Positions 49,491 to 62,650 of a DNA stretch of 64,000 nucleotides are shown one piece after another. A program made the position numbers and the translations under genes. A model generated the notes under the pieces. That model made no database searches, was not told the DNA's origin, and worked only from the letters and a program-made list of their open reading frames with translations. Location of the stretch: positions 2,772,643-2,836,642 of the forward strand of contig WNKI01000002.1 in NCBI GenBank assembly GCA_015350385.1. The letters run 5' to 3'. Position 1 is the stretch's first letter, and the number at the start of each line of letters is the position of its first letter. This DNA is from Aculops lycopersici. Taxonomy: Eukaryota; Arthropoda; Arachnida; Trombidiformes; Eriophyidae.

Positions 49491-51081
49491 GCAAAAAAAA
49501 ACAGAAGTGAAAAAAGCTCAATTTGGCAGCCGACAAAGAGTCACTTTATAATTACTCGACGGCTGTTGCCTGGGCCTCTTTGTTGGCTACTGGAAAGCAA
49601 CAATTGGCCTTCAATCGGACGACTACCTTTGCCCTGGCTGTGCGTGTGTGTTAATTAAGGCAAAGGTAGCAGGGGCAATAGTCGAAGCGAGATTAACTAA
49701 GAGCGACTCAATCGAAGTGTTCGTCATTCTCCTCGCCAACTGTGAAGGTGAGGCCTCGACTAATTCGGACGATTCATTCGACCTCATGGTGAGCAAATTT
49801 CTCTTCACACGCCAGCCGAATGAAGAGCAAGTCTTTTATGTTATGTTTCAATGTCCCTCGAGGTTTGCGGCTTGATTTGCGAGTCTCTCTCTCTCTCTCT
49901 CTCTCTCTCATCTACTTACTGTAAGTTTGCCATCGTCGACGCCGCTTTAGTTATCAGAATGCAAACTGGCAAAGGGGAGGTAAATTTTCAACAAAGACAA
50001 CACAACCACTTCTCACAACAGAATTAGCAACAGCAGCAGCAACAACGGCAACCGCAATTGAGGTAACAACTTGTTACTTGTTGCCCGATGCCCGGTGCCT
50101 GTTGCCCTCTACTTCTCCCGGCTGCTCCTCATTGTAAACTGATTTTAATTACAACGCAACTACTACACATCAGCAGACGCAACAAATTGGCCACCTGAGG
50201 ATTCTACCGTCTTTTTCCCTCCATTTGGACGAGAGAAGAAACAGAAACAGAGCGACAGCTTGCGAGCTGGTGTTAGTATTTGTAACGCTTCCAGTTCAAT
50301 GCCTCGGCATCACCATTAATTACGCGCTCGCGATTCTGCAGATGCAGAGTGGGGGGCAGAGTCAGTGGCAATGGAGGCAGGAGTATTAAAAGCAAATGAG
50401 GCAACAAGTTGATGTTGGCCGGCAAATTAATTGCTCGAGATGTTCGCTTTTTTGTAAACTCAGCTTAGGAAGCATGCGAGTCTTTCTCTCCTCAGTTTCT
50501 ATGTCACTTTTGAACGGGCGGCAACCACTTGTTGCCTTCCGTCTCGAGGGCCACTTCTGGCACGCGATTGTTGCGTCCACTTGTTGTCGCAGCCAGCCGG
50601 TAAATAAGCCGAAGAAGAGTATCAGTGTTGTTTAATTTGAGCACAAAATTTCAAATCTCCGACTAACTGGTCACACGGAGTCGCCGAGAGAGCGAGAGAT
50701 GGACCCGCAAACCCGCAATCAAGCTAGCGAGTCAATTTGTTTGTTTGCTTACCTGTTGCTGTTGCTGTTGTTGGGCGATCCACCTTTTTGGGATCTCCAT
50801 CAGTGTTTGGCGCTCGAATCTCTCGCGCGCCAAACTCTCACCGTTTTCTCACTGTTGCCTGGACCGCGACCAACTAGAGAACCCAATTGACGTGGGCGAC
50901 GATTAAATTGCCACTTCAACTCTTGTGGAAACTTACAAACTTTTCCTGAACACAGGTGAGCTAAACGAAGCCGAGCTTAGCTCATGCTCGCCTGTGCAAA
51001 CCTTGCCAAATTAGTTTTGGGGCCAGCAAATTCATCATAATCATTGCTCGTCGGTCCGGCTCGCTTTTGTTCGGCAGTTTT

Positions 51082-51111
51082 AGTCAGTCAGTCAGTCAGT
51101 CAGTCAGTCAG
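51082..51111. repeat. (TCAG)n tetranucleotide repeat
   Basis: About seven TCAG units followed by GCTAGCTAGTTAGTTGG words. Confidence 0.9.
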
Positions 51112-52712
51112 CTAGCTAGTTAGTTGGTTCGTTAGTGAGTTATAACTCTGATCACCTGTTGGGAAGCAATTGAAGTGGTAAGGCAGTTGCCTAAGCCGCA
51201 AGGAGAGGAGAAAAGACTGCAACAGTCAACCATAATCATGATGGTGATAACAATAATAACCATAATCATAACGAGCAAACAAATCAACGGCAACAAACAA
51301 CAAACAACGAGACAGACACGGAGGCAAAAGTTCAGGCGCCGAGATCAGGTAGCCAGAAGCTAGATTGAGCTGGAGAAACTTTTCTAAAAAATTAATCGCC
51401 GAAGTTCACGGCGTAAAGTGAAAAACGATGCTATTCTTCTTTCAGCTCGCAAGTGGATGTTGCCATTTCGGTTGTAGTGCTGCTTGTGGTGGTGGAAAAG
51501 AGCAAACTGAAGGCAGCATCGTCGCAATTAAAGAAATTTGCCTCCGTTGCGCGCAATAATTGTTTGGTCTTCGTGGTTTCCCTAGCTGACGCCGGCGCCA
51601 CTGCTACCGGGACTCGTCGGCGATGTTCTTTTCTTTTCCTCTCACCGACTCCCCCCATTGCCGTACAGGCAAACAATAAATAAGCTTACAATTAGTGCAC
51701 AACCGCAAAACATTCAACAGGTGCGAACTCGCGAACTGGAGAAGTCGGGGTGCCACTTATTGCCACAACCATCGCGCAAACAACAACCATGGCAACAGGT
51801 GTCTGGCTTCTTATAGACTCTCGTTTGTATTTCACACTGCTGAACTCGAGTGTGCGTGGCGGCAATCTGTGTATATGTTTGTGTGTGTAAATTTGCAGCC
51901 GATAAACGAGCGATTGGCCACACTGCCGCCTTTGCCAAAACTATCGCACCTTAGAGACAAGCAATAGATTTCTAATTAACAAGCCTCGAAGGCAGGCGAG
52001 CAACTTGGTGCTTTTGTTGCTATTTCCTACTTCCTTGCGGCTTAAATTTAAAACTCACAGGCGGTACTTGAACCTTCAATGAGGAACCCCAACGAAAGAC
52101 TCGCTTACGAACAGAATTTTTTGATTGACAGCAGCGAAAAGAGACCACGACCAAGACAAAAAATGTTCAAGTTGAAGCTGGCAAAGAATTATAATTAACA
52201 TTTGCGCGGCTAACTTGCGATGGAGGCAGCAAAAGCAAGTTTAATTGTTACAACAACCGACTAGTCGAGACCAAACAAGTGGGAGCAATAAACAGATATG
52301 CTCTGGAAAAAAGAACCACTTGTTGATCTGGCGCACTCATCATGCTGCCGCTCACACGCTTGCCGATTGTTCTTGCAGTCGGCCACTTGTTGCTGGCTCT
52401 ATGGTACAACCTACAGGTTGCGGCTCGTCGTCATCGATGAAACATTAGATGCTTCCGCGGCCGCTGTTGTTGTTGTTGTTGTAATTGCTGTTGCTATGTG
52501 CAAGATTATCCATCGATACAAAGTCTAGATCCGGCGAGGATTGTGATGAGCAAACCTGTTGATCCATTCGTAAGGGGCTTGAGTTGCGCGAGCCACATTA
52601 TAAGGCCAAGCAAACGTAAACAAATCGTGTGCTCATTTACCTGTCGAGTTCCTGAGGCCGTCAAGTTGTGCGCTCGGTAATTATAATTGAGTCTGGCTAA
52701 CTCTCTGGCTAA

Positions 52713-52745
52713 CTTTTGATGGACTAACTTTGCGTCCATCAAAAG
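52713..52745. repeat. Perfect 12-bp inverted repeat with 9-nt loop
   Basis: CTTTTGATGGAC (52713-52724) is the exact reverse complement of 52734-52745. It lies just before the TTAG array. Confidence 0.85.
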
Positions 52746-52758
52746 AGGCAGTTGGTTT

Positions 52759-52852
52759 TTAGTTAGTTAGTTGGTTGGTTGGTTGGTTAGTTAGTCAGTC
52801 GGTTTCAATGGCCAGTCAGTCAGCCAAGCGAGCAGCTGACTAACTAACTAAC
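52759..52852. repeat. TTAG/TTGG array facing a CTAA array
   Basis: A TTAG/TTGG tetramer array (52759-52800) is followed about 40 bp later by an ACTA tetramer array (52839-52852) in inverted orientation, so about 14 bp of the arms can pair. Confidence 0.8.
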
Positions 52853-54818
52853 TTATTCACAGTCTCAGAAAATCAGTCTACAATCTGTAGTCCATCAGTA
52901 ATATTGGGCAACAACAACAACAACAGCTGAGGTAATAACAACAGCAACAGCAACAAATTTGATGCCTCAACATGCGGCAACAACGAGCACGATGATCATG
53001 ATGGACTCAAGAAGAAAAGTCAAATCTAATCAGCATCAATCTACGCTCACCTGTTGCTTAGTGTTGTTACCTCTCACCTGTTGCCGACCCTCAATTGGTC
53101 GTCGTCTCCTTTTCGTTCGTGAACTCATCTCATCAACATCAGCTCATAGATGGACTCTCTCTCTCCCTCTCACCCTCTCTTCTACTTTTTGTAGTTAGTT
53201 ACGTACTAAATCATCGCGCAACGATGACCAAGACCACGCCGAAAACTCCGACGGCTAAAATTTAAATTTTTTCGCGAGCGAGCGAGCCACTTGTTGATGA
53301 ATGCGCGCAGTGAGTGTAATTATCGGTCGCTCATAATCATCCTTCTCTTCTCTATTTCAAACTAAACCTGATCCTCCGCCGCCAATCGGTCGTCTAGTTT
53401 GCGCACCCAGCCGACTCTCTAGCCAGTAGGTTGGTCGGTCTGTCGACTGGTCAACTAGCTAAAATAAACTAAAAAGTTAGACAGCCAAAAGACGAGGACG
53501 AGAGGTAAACGTTTGCTTTTGTTTAAAACAAAAACGAACCGAGGTCAGCTGATCACCGGCCAAGATTGCTCCAGTTGCCAAGTTTATTTGCCTGTCAACA
53601 TTCAAATCGATGCAGAGCCGCGGCCACATCTCTCAGTGCTGGCCACCGGAAACCGCAGAGCAACAGGAGGTTGCCCACGGCTAAATTCCAGAAGCTTGTG
53701 ATCATTTGCAAACACCGCGAGTGCAAACAACAATCGGCGGATTGAGTTGCAGTTTCGGAGGCTGCCTGCCAGCAAGACTAGCAGGTGCACAGGCACAAAC
53801 GAAGTGAGTAAGGATGGCGATGCGAGACGAACGATTGTTCATGAAAATTAATTGTTATTCCCAATCAGCGTGTCTATCGGTAGTAACAGGATCGTCGGGT
53901 TTCGAATTGTTACGCATAGCAAAGGGAGGGGGAGGGAGAAAAAAGTTTAAAATTTACAAAAAACGCCTCATGTTTCGCTTCGCCTCGAGGATTCCTATCG
54001 CGTTTCAAGTTCGAATCCTATGAGTTGAAAATAAAAATAAAAATAATGTGGCTGGCTGCAGTTCAGTTTAAACAGAGCGCACTCAATCACAAACGGCTTA
54101 GAAGCAATCACAGTAACAGGTGATGTGACTTTGATTATGTATGTTCATTACTCTTCATTATACGTCGCCAAGCAAGCGAGTATTTGGCGAGCATAACAAC
54201 TGGCGACCGATCGACAACCAATTGTTATTTGATTCATTGATTTGTTTGGTTGAGATTGACTCACAAGAGTGTTTTTTCCCTCATCTCATTCGTTTGCAAA
54301 AGGTAAGAATAAACGAAGTTTCTTTGTGTTCTTTTCTCGTTTCTACTACCATTCCCACTAATATTATTGGCATCGTTACAGTCCCCAACTTTGTAAGTAT
54401 CAATAGCAGACGCAATCGCAAAGTTAACTTGGAGCAAAAACTTCAGTTAGTTAGTTGGTTAGTCAGCTAGTCTTGTTTCTCTCCCTCTCTCCCCCTCTAA
54501 CATACACTCACACAAAGGTTCCTAGAAGGCTAATCAGTTAGCAAAAAGATTCTTCTAGTAATCAACAGGTTGCCCTAATGTTTGCCATTCAAATTTCGGA
54601 ACCAAGAACACCATTTGATCCTGTCGCAGCCTCGGCTATATGAGGACATTCAATGCCTCATTCGACTCGGTTGCCATTTCAACTAGCCTAACCACGAGGG
54701 AGATTAAGAATAAGAGGGAGAAACAAGAAGACTATAAGAACATCTAACTAACTTTTAGTTTATTCCGAGACCATGGAGTCAGAGATCTGATCGTGTGATT
54801 GATGATTGCGCGCAACCA

Positions 54819-54832
54819 CCCCCCCCCCCCCC
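54819..54832. repeat. C14 homopolymer
   Basis: Fourteen consecutive C, which is G14 on the minus strand. Length is likely to be unreliable and polymorphic. Confidence 0.9.
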
Positions 54833-57167
54833 TGAAAAAGAGCAGCTTGCACCTTGGAAAACCTCGAATCCACTCTCATGCGTAACATTTCGCCTAATTG
54901 TTTCATTGTTTTGTACAACAACTCGTTTAGTTGGCCAACCACTTGTTCCTTCCTCACCACAATCTCTCGTGTGTCGCCAAGTTTCCTATAAGTTCTTAAA
55001 CCGACGACGATGAATCCACCGATCGATGGTGGCCACATGAGCTCGCTAACCAGCAATGTGAATGCTAATTATCCTAGCAACATGCAAACTAACCACCACC
55101 TGATGCGTCGCATCGGAGGTTAGTTAGCCGCTGAGTCAGATGACTCGCCGGTGCCAAGCAAACGATCGACCATCGATTCACAATTGTATGTATCTTTGAG
55201 TTACCACCAGCACCACTAGACCATCCACTCGACTCTTCGTTTTTAGTCGGCGCCGCGCTGCGGGAGCTCGCCGAAATTTAGCCACGAACCACAAATGGCA
55301 AGCTAGGTTGGGCTAGGGGATACAAACGTAACGAAGCAAATTTACTCAACTGACTGGACGATAATCAATGCAAGTCGATGATCAATTTTTGGCATCCACT
55401 TTTTGGGATTCATCATAATCACCATGCAAGAAACGATTGACTCCTCGTATTTCTTCGCAAATTTTAGATTTCCTCTAGATCTTCCAGTTCAATTGGCCAC
55501 TCGCTGTTTCATCTTTTTCCTCAAAGACCAATCCAAGTTGCACAATAATAATTAACAAGACCGATCTTTTTGTAGTTGTTGCAGTAACTAAGAGGAGACT
55601 AAGAAAAGGAAGGAACAAAAGCAACCACAATAATAGCTGACGATCGATTGCGATTGATGGTCGTTATCTTGGGCGATTGGTCGGGTGGCAACAACGGACA
55701 CGAAGACTACAACGCTAGAGAGGCGCGCGCAACAGGTCATTTCTAATCCATGACTACGAATGATACCATGGCCACGAAGACGACGACGACGACAATTAGC
55801 TGCTGTGGCTGAGTATCACTTTGCCGTCGACGTCAGTGCACATCTTGGATCTCCGCTCAACCGACGGGCAGGTGAGCCACCCGAACTCGTGATGCTCGCC
55901 AATTGGCGGTAAACTTTTTCTACCTGATTGACAGCAAAAGGCAACCGTGGACCAGATCAAGTGACTGGATTCGAGATTTTGACCACATGGACGTCGACGA
56001 CTACTTGTAAGTGACGCGACGCACTGCGACGCAGTTCACACAACAAGTGGTCGCGCCTCGATATCGCTCCAAGTTTATAACGACGGCCCAATGAGGGAGA
56101 GCGTCGTTGATGCGCCGTGATGAGACAGTCGGCGGTGGTTGCGCAAACGACCGGGCGAGAGTTGGCCACTCTGAATGTTGCCAGCGAGCATTTAGAATCT
56201 TGACTGAAAAGTTGAAATTTGAGAGGAAACAATCGTGACTAGCTCACTGTGAAACCACCGGCAGGAACTAGCGATAGAATAGAAATGTGAGTGAATTGGA
56301 TAAACTCAGGGCATCAGTTGGCAGTTTCGGTGGCAGCGAGCGCGAGAATTAATTGCTCAACTCTCGACTTGTCCATCAATTGCCATGTTGGTTACTAGCT
56401 TCCTCAAATCTCTCTTGAAGAAGTTAGTAAGATTTTTCTATCTCACGTATGGTCACTTGAAACTCTGGCCGCTAGAGATAACAAACTTTTATATAACTTC
56501 CTGTCGATCAACTTACCTTCCCTGAAATATCCAATTTGTTCAAAGACGATCTTCCAATCAGTTGATCTCTTGTTTCTGTTCAATTAAACTTCCCGGATAA
56601 TGTTTCAAGATTTCTCTAGCAAAACTTTCTATGCACGAGTCTTGAGCTTGATTCTAAAAATTAGATACTTCACCGGATATTCAGTTGTAGCTTGGAGTCA
56701 AAGACAGAAAGTTGGATTTTGTAGGAGATAATCGGGGTTTGCTAGCATCGACAACAAATGCACGTCAACATAAACAACAACCACAGTGAGATACTTTGTG
56801 TGTGAGATTCTAATTAGCTTTGCGCTTTAAAATTGTTATTATTTTGTACTAATTGACGTAACGATAAGCATCTCTAAAAAATAAAACTAGAGCAATGCGA
56901 TCATATGATTGACTGGCGATATTTGCACTAAGATATGATTATTTTGTGAGATTAAATCATTTGTGCGCGAGTTAATGTTGAAGGGCACAACACACTGATG
57001 AATGTATTGAATATTCGCTGGGGCGGGTGTTAATTTTTTAGCTTGCTTAATTAAAAATAAATGATCATTTCAATTGTGTATCATCCCAATAGCTGCAACT
57101 CTCTTAATGCTCTCAGCCAACACATGCCACGCGGGAGTCCAGCAACAATGACAATTATTGAATCGCT

Positions 57168-57187
57168 TTCTCTCTCTCTCTCTCTCC
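57168..57187. repeat. (TC)n microsatellite
   Basis: Uninterrupted TC run of about 19 nt. Confidence 0.85.
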
Positions 57188-60100
57188 CGATTGGTAGCTT
57201 GATTACTTGCCTGGGCCGCTGCTGCTGATTTAATGATGGATAAATGAGCTTGACGAACTTGACTTGAGTGTTTGTGTTGTGGTGCGTGTGTTTTTCAAAT
57301 AGATTTTAGATTTTAGACTTCAAAAAGAATGAAAAGTTTATAAAGTCTCTTTGGTGTTTTGTTGCTGCTGGCGTCGTGGTTGCTCTTCTAGTCTCTTGTG
57401 TTGCTTGCTCATTCTTGTCCTTTGATCAAAAGTTTAATTGCTCAACTGAAAAAAAAACGAAGCGGCGTCGGAAGCAGAAGCAGCAAGTGTGCGCGAGCCG
57501 CGCAAACGCAGCACCAAGATAGGTGTTCTTCTCACAAGCCTCGTCAGATGGCGCGAGGAAGTCCTTCGAAACGCAACGCAAACTCTTCCAGTTCACCGTT
57601 GCTAATTCAAGCGTGAAACTGGCGCCTCCTTGTGGATTCAAGTAGAATCAGAACCAAAAAGAGCAACCACGCAACAGAGCGACTAATTGAGTTGCCGCCG
57701 AGTATCGAGTGTCTAACTATTGAATACGTTATGCTAGTCGCAACAACAACAACAGCTGAGCGTACAACAGGCATATCATTGCAACTGCTGACACTACCGC
57801 ATCAATCACGTCAATCGGTGGGTAAAAAACGAGCGACGTAAACGATCACAAGCTTCACCTTGCAACCCCTGCGACACTAATTAACACAACTAATTTACCT
57901 CGATCAAAAGACAGGGAGAGATGGAGTCAATGATAGAAGTTTCTCAGCTCTTTTCTCGAACTTTAATTCGATTTTTGTTCAGTCTCCAGTTGAGTGGCAA
58001 GAAGGAAAAGAGTTTCCCCGTGTCAAGTACACAAAAGGCAACAGGTTGTTGTTGTTGTTGCTGTTGCTGCTGCTGCAGAGGCTAATCAAGCGCTCGCATG
58101 ATATCATTTGCCCAGGTAAAAGTTACGACTCTCAGGCTAAGCTGACTGGTTAGTTTCAGCTTTCCCATGTTGTGTTGTTCTCTTTTGTTATGTTCATTTT
58201 ACTTATATTTGAACTAAGTAAGAAGTTTGTTTCCGTGTAGATTCTAGTTTGATATCAAAACTCGAAATGAAACTCGAATATATTGTTACATACAAATTCA
58301 AGTTCAAGGGTAACAACGAAAGGAATCGGCTGACAGCAAACAAGATTCATTTTTCATCAATGATTTTGATTTGATCTCCGCGGACATAAGCCAACGATTT
58401 AGACTGCTCATTTGGAAGAGAATGTCAGTGTGGGCAGCGATGGTGGTGATAGTAGTAGTGGTAGTAGTAGCAGTAGGAACAATTTTGGGAGATTACATTT
58501 GTCAGCTTATTAGTGGAGAACGCGAATTTGACGGACCCAAATGATCAGTTGCAATAGCGAATCAAATGACGTGGAAAGAGGAAACTTTAGGTTTATGTCT
58601 CGCATTCTCTCCTCTCTTTTCTCTTCAATTTGTTGCTTGGATAAACGAACTAAAGCGACCAACCAAAACTAGAGCAGGGTTGCATCACCAGTTCAAATGA
58701 ACATCGAACGTTGCTAGAATCATGAGAGATTTCATCGATTACCTGACTGAATCAACCGGTCAAATGGCAGGATGAATCTCTGGAGATGGCATGTTATGTT
58801 ATGTGGTTGCTTTGCAGTTATGAGTTTCGAATTGTCAGCTCAAACAAGCAACAGTAGGCAAGCGAATCCGCTGCTAAAAGCTGCCTCTGCCATTAGGGAC
58901 TCTGGACCGGATTAGAACGGATGTCCATGTAAGTGGCCAATTGGCTGCTCATTTTGGCGAGGAGAATCGAAATGAGCTTCCGAAATGAGCAACAGGATTG
59001 AACAAAGCTGGCGCTTCTATTTGTTCTGGAGCGTCGAGAGGAGAGTTGAATATAAAAACCAACTGTAGATTTCCAACCCAACCAATGGACCCCGACTCAA
59101 GGAGGAGGATTCATGACAACACAACAATAAAAGAAGAATGCTTCTTTTCCTCCAGAAAAAGAGGAAACTACAACAAAAAGATGAACTCGATTGTCGATGT
59201 CAACTTCTTCTTCTTCTTCGTGGCCAACGTCGTTCATTTTAATGTTTGATTTTCTCCTTTCACCTCGCGAATCTCCCTCGAGTTCACCTTGAATTTTTGT
59301 GGCATTCGCTACGAGTTGAGAGCAAGACAAAGGCTCAGTTGGGCTCGTGTATTCTGCGGCCACTGCACGAGCTTCTGTTCGCTACTGTTCGTCGGCCAGG
59401 TTTGGGACCAGCAGCGAACACCTTGACTGACTGACTGCTCACTTGAGGCCAGCGCGCGGCGCGCGCAAATGAGCATCCGCAGGTAAGCAACAGCAGATGG
59501 CTACCTCTCTTCCTGGCACCGCTAGTTTGCTCCCATTAACTTACCAGGCCGCAACTAAACGACCAGCTTTTAGTGGTTAGTAAAAAAGTGGACTCGGGTT
59601 TGCCTCGAGTGACCGCCAGGTGGCGACTTGAGACACGCAAGGTAAATGAACAGCAGCACCCACACCACAGGCAGCATGACATTTGTATTGCCGCTTCGAT
59701 GGCTCCGCTTTCTCTCCCTTCTCTCTATTTTGGGTTTGACTCTGCACGAAAGTCTGTCAATGAATGAGTCAGCCTGCAGAAAAAAGGAGCACAAAAAGTG
59801 CTCTCACTCTCCTCGGGTAGATGTTCATTTTTTCTCGATTTATTTTGTCGCCTCTGTAGTTTGGTTGCTCACTTACACTCAACTGGTTTCACCTCTTGCT
59901 CGCTCACCATTTGGGTTCCCATGTGCCGCCAGCCAACTGGACCTTTTGGTGGTCATACAATTTGCGTGCGCCACGAACTCACCTCGCAGTTAGTTCGTGA
60001 TTTTTCGCTTATTGTGTCGCCTAATTCAATGCCAAGGACACTGAAAATAATAATAATAATCGACCACTTTGTTGGTGGGAGCAACAGAAAAAGACTAACA

Positions 60101-60561
60101 GCAGTTGCAAAGGTAGCGCGGCGAACCTTTAACTATCCAAGTTTACACACTCACATACACTGATCAGATTGGAAAGAAATGTCCGAACGCTTCCGGACTA
60201 TTAGACTGGAGGCGTCAGGTGAGTTCAAAAACTGGCAAGCAGTCGTCTGAATGACTGGCAATCAATTCTGATGCGGGCTTTGCCTCGCTTGATGGCCGCA
60301 ACGTGATTTTGCGCTGCGATTCATTGATGAACTTCCTGGCTCACGACTGACTTCCGGTGTCTCTAGTGCTGCTCGCATCTAGATGGCGCGTGATAGTCGC
60401 ACGGTTCCCACAGGAAATTCGGCCCAGTCGCCCATTGGGCGCTTGCTCCAATGGCAACGATCGCGCACGCGCAACTCTCGATCTAAAGTTGACAGGAAAG
60501 TTACGCAACTAACGCCTCGTGGCCGCGAGAGAGTAACCACAACATGAACTGCACGCGTCAG

Positions 60562-60569
60562 TGACGTAA
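60562..60569 (+). promoter_or_regulatory. CRE-like site upstream of the secreted-protein gene
   Basis: TGACGTAA, the CRE/bZIP consensus form, about 440 bp upstream of the ATG at 61005. A TCAGTC initiator-like word lies at 60736-60741. Both are short motifs and may be chance; no TATA box is obvious. Confidence 0.22.
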
Positions 60570-61004
60570 CGCCGACCAAGAAGATATTCAATCGGCTCCC
60601 GCAAAATTCGCAGAGAGCAAATTTTTTTGCGCGATCAGATCAATTTTTACGGGGTAATCGTCAAGTTTTCGAATTCTTTTCGCTCTCAATTTCAACTTCA
60701 ACTGTCATCTCGCGACCCACAAACTCTCAAGTGTTTCAGTCAGTCGATCGGTTGGGTCGAAGTTTTACACGCCAGTCAATTCAAGAACCGAGTGACAGTT
60801 TATGTATGATCGTGGGCTGAGTTGCGAAACATTTACCAAGAGGGAGATTGTTTTTTCAAGCAAATTTGAGGTTGGATTTGCAAGTTATAATAAGATTATT
60901 ACATTAAAAAAATAAACACTCAAGAATTGAGATTGGAATACCCAATTTCGAATACCCAAGTGGCTATACTAACACATACGCACAAAGAAAGAAGACGCAT
61001 CAAG

Positions 61005-61317
61005 ATGAAGTTAAATAGAAAGCCGACGGCCACCTTGGCCCTGATTGGCTGCTACCTGTTACTGACTTCAGCCTCATCTTTTGCTGTGTTCGGATACTAT
61101 GACAAACCCGAGAGAACAGACCTTTTCGACTATTTAGAAGACTCGCAAGAACCTAAACTTACTACTCGCATTAGAATCGATGAATCAAGCGGCTCACTAA
61201 GCAGGTGGCCCAAGATGGTGGAGTTCACGCAGCAACAACAAGATTTGTACGAAGACGAGTTTGAAAGTGAACGAAGCCAGAGAGGGTCGCGGGCAACGGC
61301 AAACGGCGACCAGCAAG
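61005..61317 (+). CDS. First coding exon of an unrecognised small secreted protein or peptide precursor
   Basis: The ATG at 61005 (context CAAGATGA) opens 104 codons plus one base, ending at AAG|GTAAGT, a near-perfect donor at 61318. The product starts with a typical signal peptide: basic MKLNRK, then a hydrophobic core (about residues 9-22, ALIGCYLLL). Cleavage is likely after the Ala/Ser-rich stretch near residues 23-27. The remainder is hydrophilic and acidic, with DLFDYLEDSQ, SLSRWPKMVEF, a QQQQ run and EDEFESERSQRGSR. It has no cysteine after the signal peptide in this exon. A short acidic pro-region after a signal peptide is typical of neuropeptide, hormone and toxin-like precursors, but I recognise no family. 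The 5' end may include untranslated leader from about 60.9 kb. Confidence 0.6.
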
Positions 61318-62568
61318 GTAAGTGATTTCCTTCTCTCCTACCAGCTCACTCTTTCTACAGCAAGTTGATTCTGTCGTTGTCACTTCCGGTCGACGACAGC
61401 AAGTGATCGATTAAGTGAGCAGCGAGTGGATGCGGAGCGATTGTTTTCTCCACTCTCTTGATGATGTTGGTGGTGGTGGTGGTGGTGGTGGTGGTTCAAG
61501 TGCATTAAGAGAAGTACAGGGATAAGAGACTCGGGGACTCAACTGATTGCTCATCAGCCGACTGCTCGATTATTGTCGCCTCTTTCGCTACCATCGTTTC
61601 TGTTGCTTTGGTATTCGTAGTCGTTTTCGGCGTCGTGTATCATTAATCAGGCTAATAGAGAGCCAACAGGCGAGTGGACAGACAATAGACGCGCGACTTA
61701 TGGTCTTTTTGGTTTGGATTTGCCAGTTGCAAGTCTGAACTGAAACACAATCAAGCGAAAATGGAAAATCTTCTCTTGCTTTCTGGTTCCTCTGTTGTTC
61801 GATAGTGGAGCTTTAGTCTTTGCATTCGAACTAGCAACTTGCTCAATGAGAAATCATTAGCCTGGTGCTAGTTGCCATTCAATCAATGGCTATGCTCTCT
61901 CTTTCTCCATCTCTGATGCAAAGAAACTCATCAACGCGCCAGCCAATGACTCTGAGCAGCCGAAAGTCGGGCAAAAAAGAGTCAGCCAGTTAATCTGCGA
62001 CCCGACCGTTTTGTTGATGCTGGCCGCTTCCGGTCGCTTGATTCGATTCTATTGCTTGGGTAGAAACCTAAGCGCGAGATTAACTTTCTTTTTACTTCTT
62101 CGATTTGTTGTTACATGAGACAACCATTAGCTTAGTGCCTCGGTCTTGGCAATTATGTAGAACTCCGTTAGCCTAGTAAGAGTGGGAGTTTTTTCTTCTT
62201 CTTCTTCGTATTTTAAGACTAGAGTCTTAAAACCAAAAAAGAGGATAAAAGTTTAACACTCGAGCAAACTTTTGGGGAACCGGAAGCTCAACATAAGTTT
62301 TGCGGCTCACCAAAATAGAGAGTTGCGAGTGGAAAAAGCGATAGAAGCAAACTTTACAAACTTTGGTCTGTTTCTATGTCGGAGAGATAGAAGAGGAGCA
62401 AAAATTTCTCGCATTAATGAGATTGAAGCAAGAAGGAAAACTGTAAAAGGATTCCCTAGGGTTTCGAGTGTTGGGTGAAAAAAGTCGACTTGAAAGCAGA
62501 CTAGCGATTCAATTCATTCGGCACCTTAAGTGAGCAGTCGAGCGAAACTAACTCTGTCTGCTTTTCAG
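61318..62568 (+). other. Probable intron of the secreted-protein gene
   Basis: Runs from the consensus donor at 61318 to the acceptor CTGCTTTTCAG at 62568. It contains a TGG run (61468-61495). An earlier acceptor-like CTTTCTACAG ends at 61360, but using it gives a 43-nt intron and a stop after two codons, so it is less likely. Confidence 0.4.
61468..61495. repeat. (TGG)n trinucleotide repeat
   Basis: About nine TGG units. Confidence 0.9.
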
Positions 62569-62650
62569 ATGCAAACCTTCAGACTGCCACAGAATTGAGA
62601 GAACCAAAGAGATTCGGGCGCCAGAAGCAAATTTGTCGCCGCGGTCGTTG
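62569..62650 (+). CDS. Candidate second coding exon of the secreted precursor
   Basis: It starts after a strong pyrimidine tract and acceptor (TCTGCTTTTCAG). Joining it in the phase set by the first exon keeps the frame open and gives DANLQTATELREPKRFGRQ, then KQICRRGR. That contains a dibasic KR cleavage site followed by a basic, cysteine-containing segment, the layout expected of the mature part of a secreted peptide. The likely donor is TTG|GTTAGT at 62651. It would split a TGN codon, which would be Cys if the next exon begins with T or C. If that donor is not used, the frame continues as an Arg-rich simple stretch to a stop near 62725. The next exon would be outside the window or unrecognised. 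Confidence 0.38.

Larger units (their letters stand above)
49491..60925. other. Stretch without a supported gene
   Basis: No exon recognised. Contains TC runs (49884-49909, 57168-57187), a TCAG array (51082-51111), the TTAG/CTAA inverted tetramer arrays (52759-52852), a 12-bp hairpin (52713-52745), a C14 run (54819-54832) and AT-richer DNA at 56.4-57.1 kb. Confidence 0.5.

Noticed and set aside
54008..54018. AGTTCGAATCC, like a tRNA B box.
   Set aside because: It is one arm of a small AGGATTC/GAATCCT inverted repeat; no A box, anticodon arm or acceptor stem fits around it.
61318..61360. A 43-nt intron in the secreted-protein gene using the CTACAG acceptor.
   Set aside because: The joined frame stops after two codons, and the intron would be very short; the acceptor at 62568 gives a longer, more sensible product.
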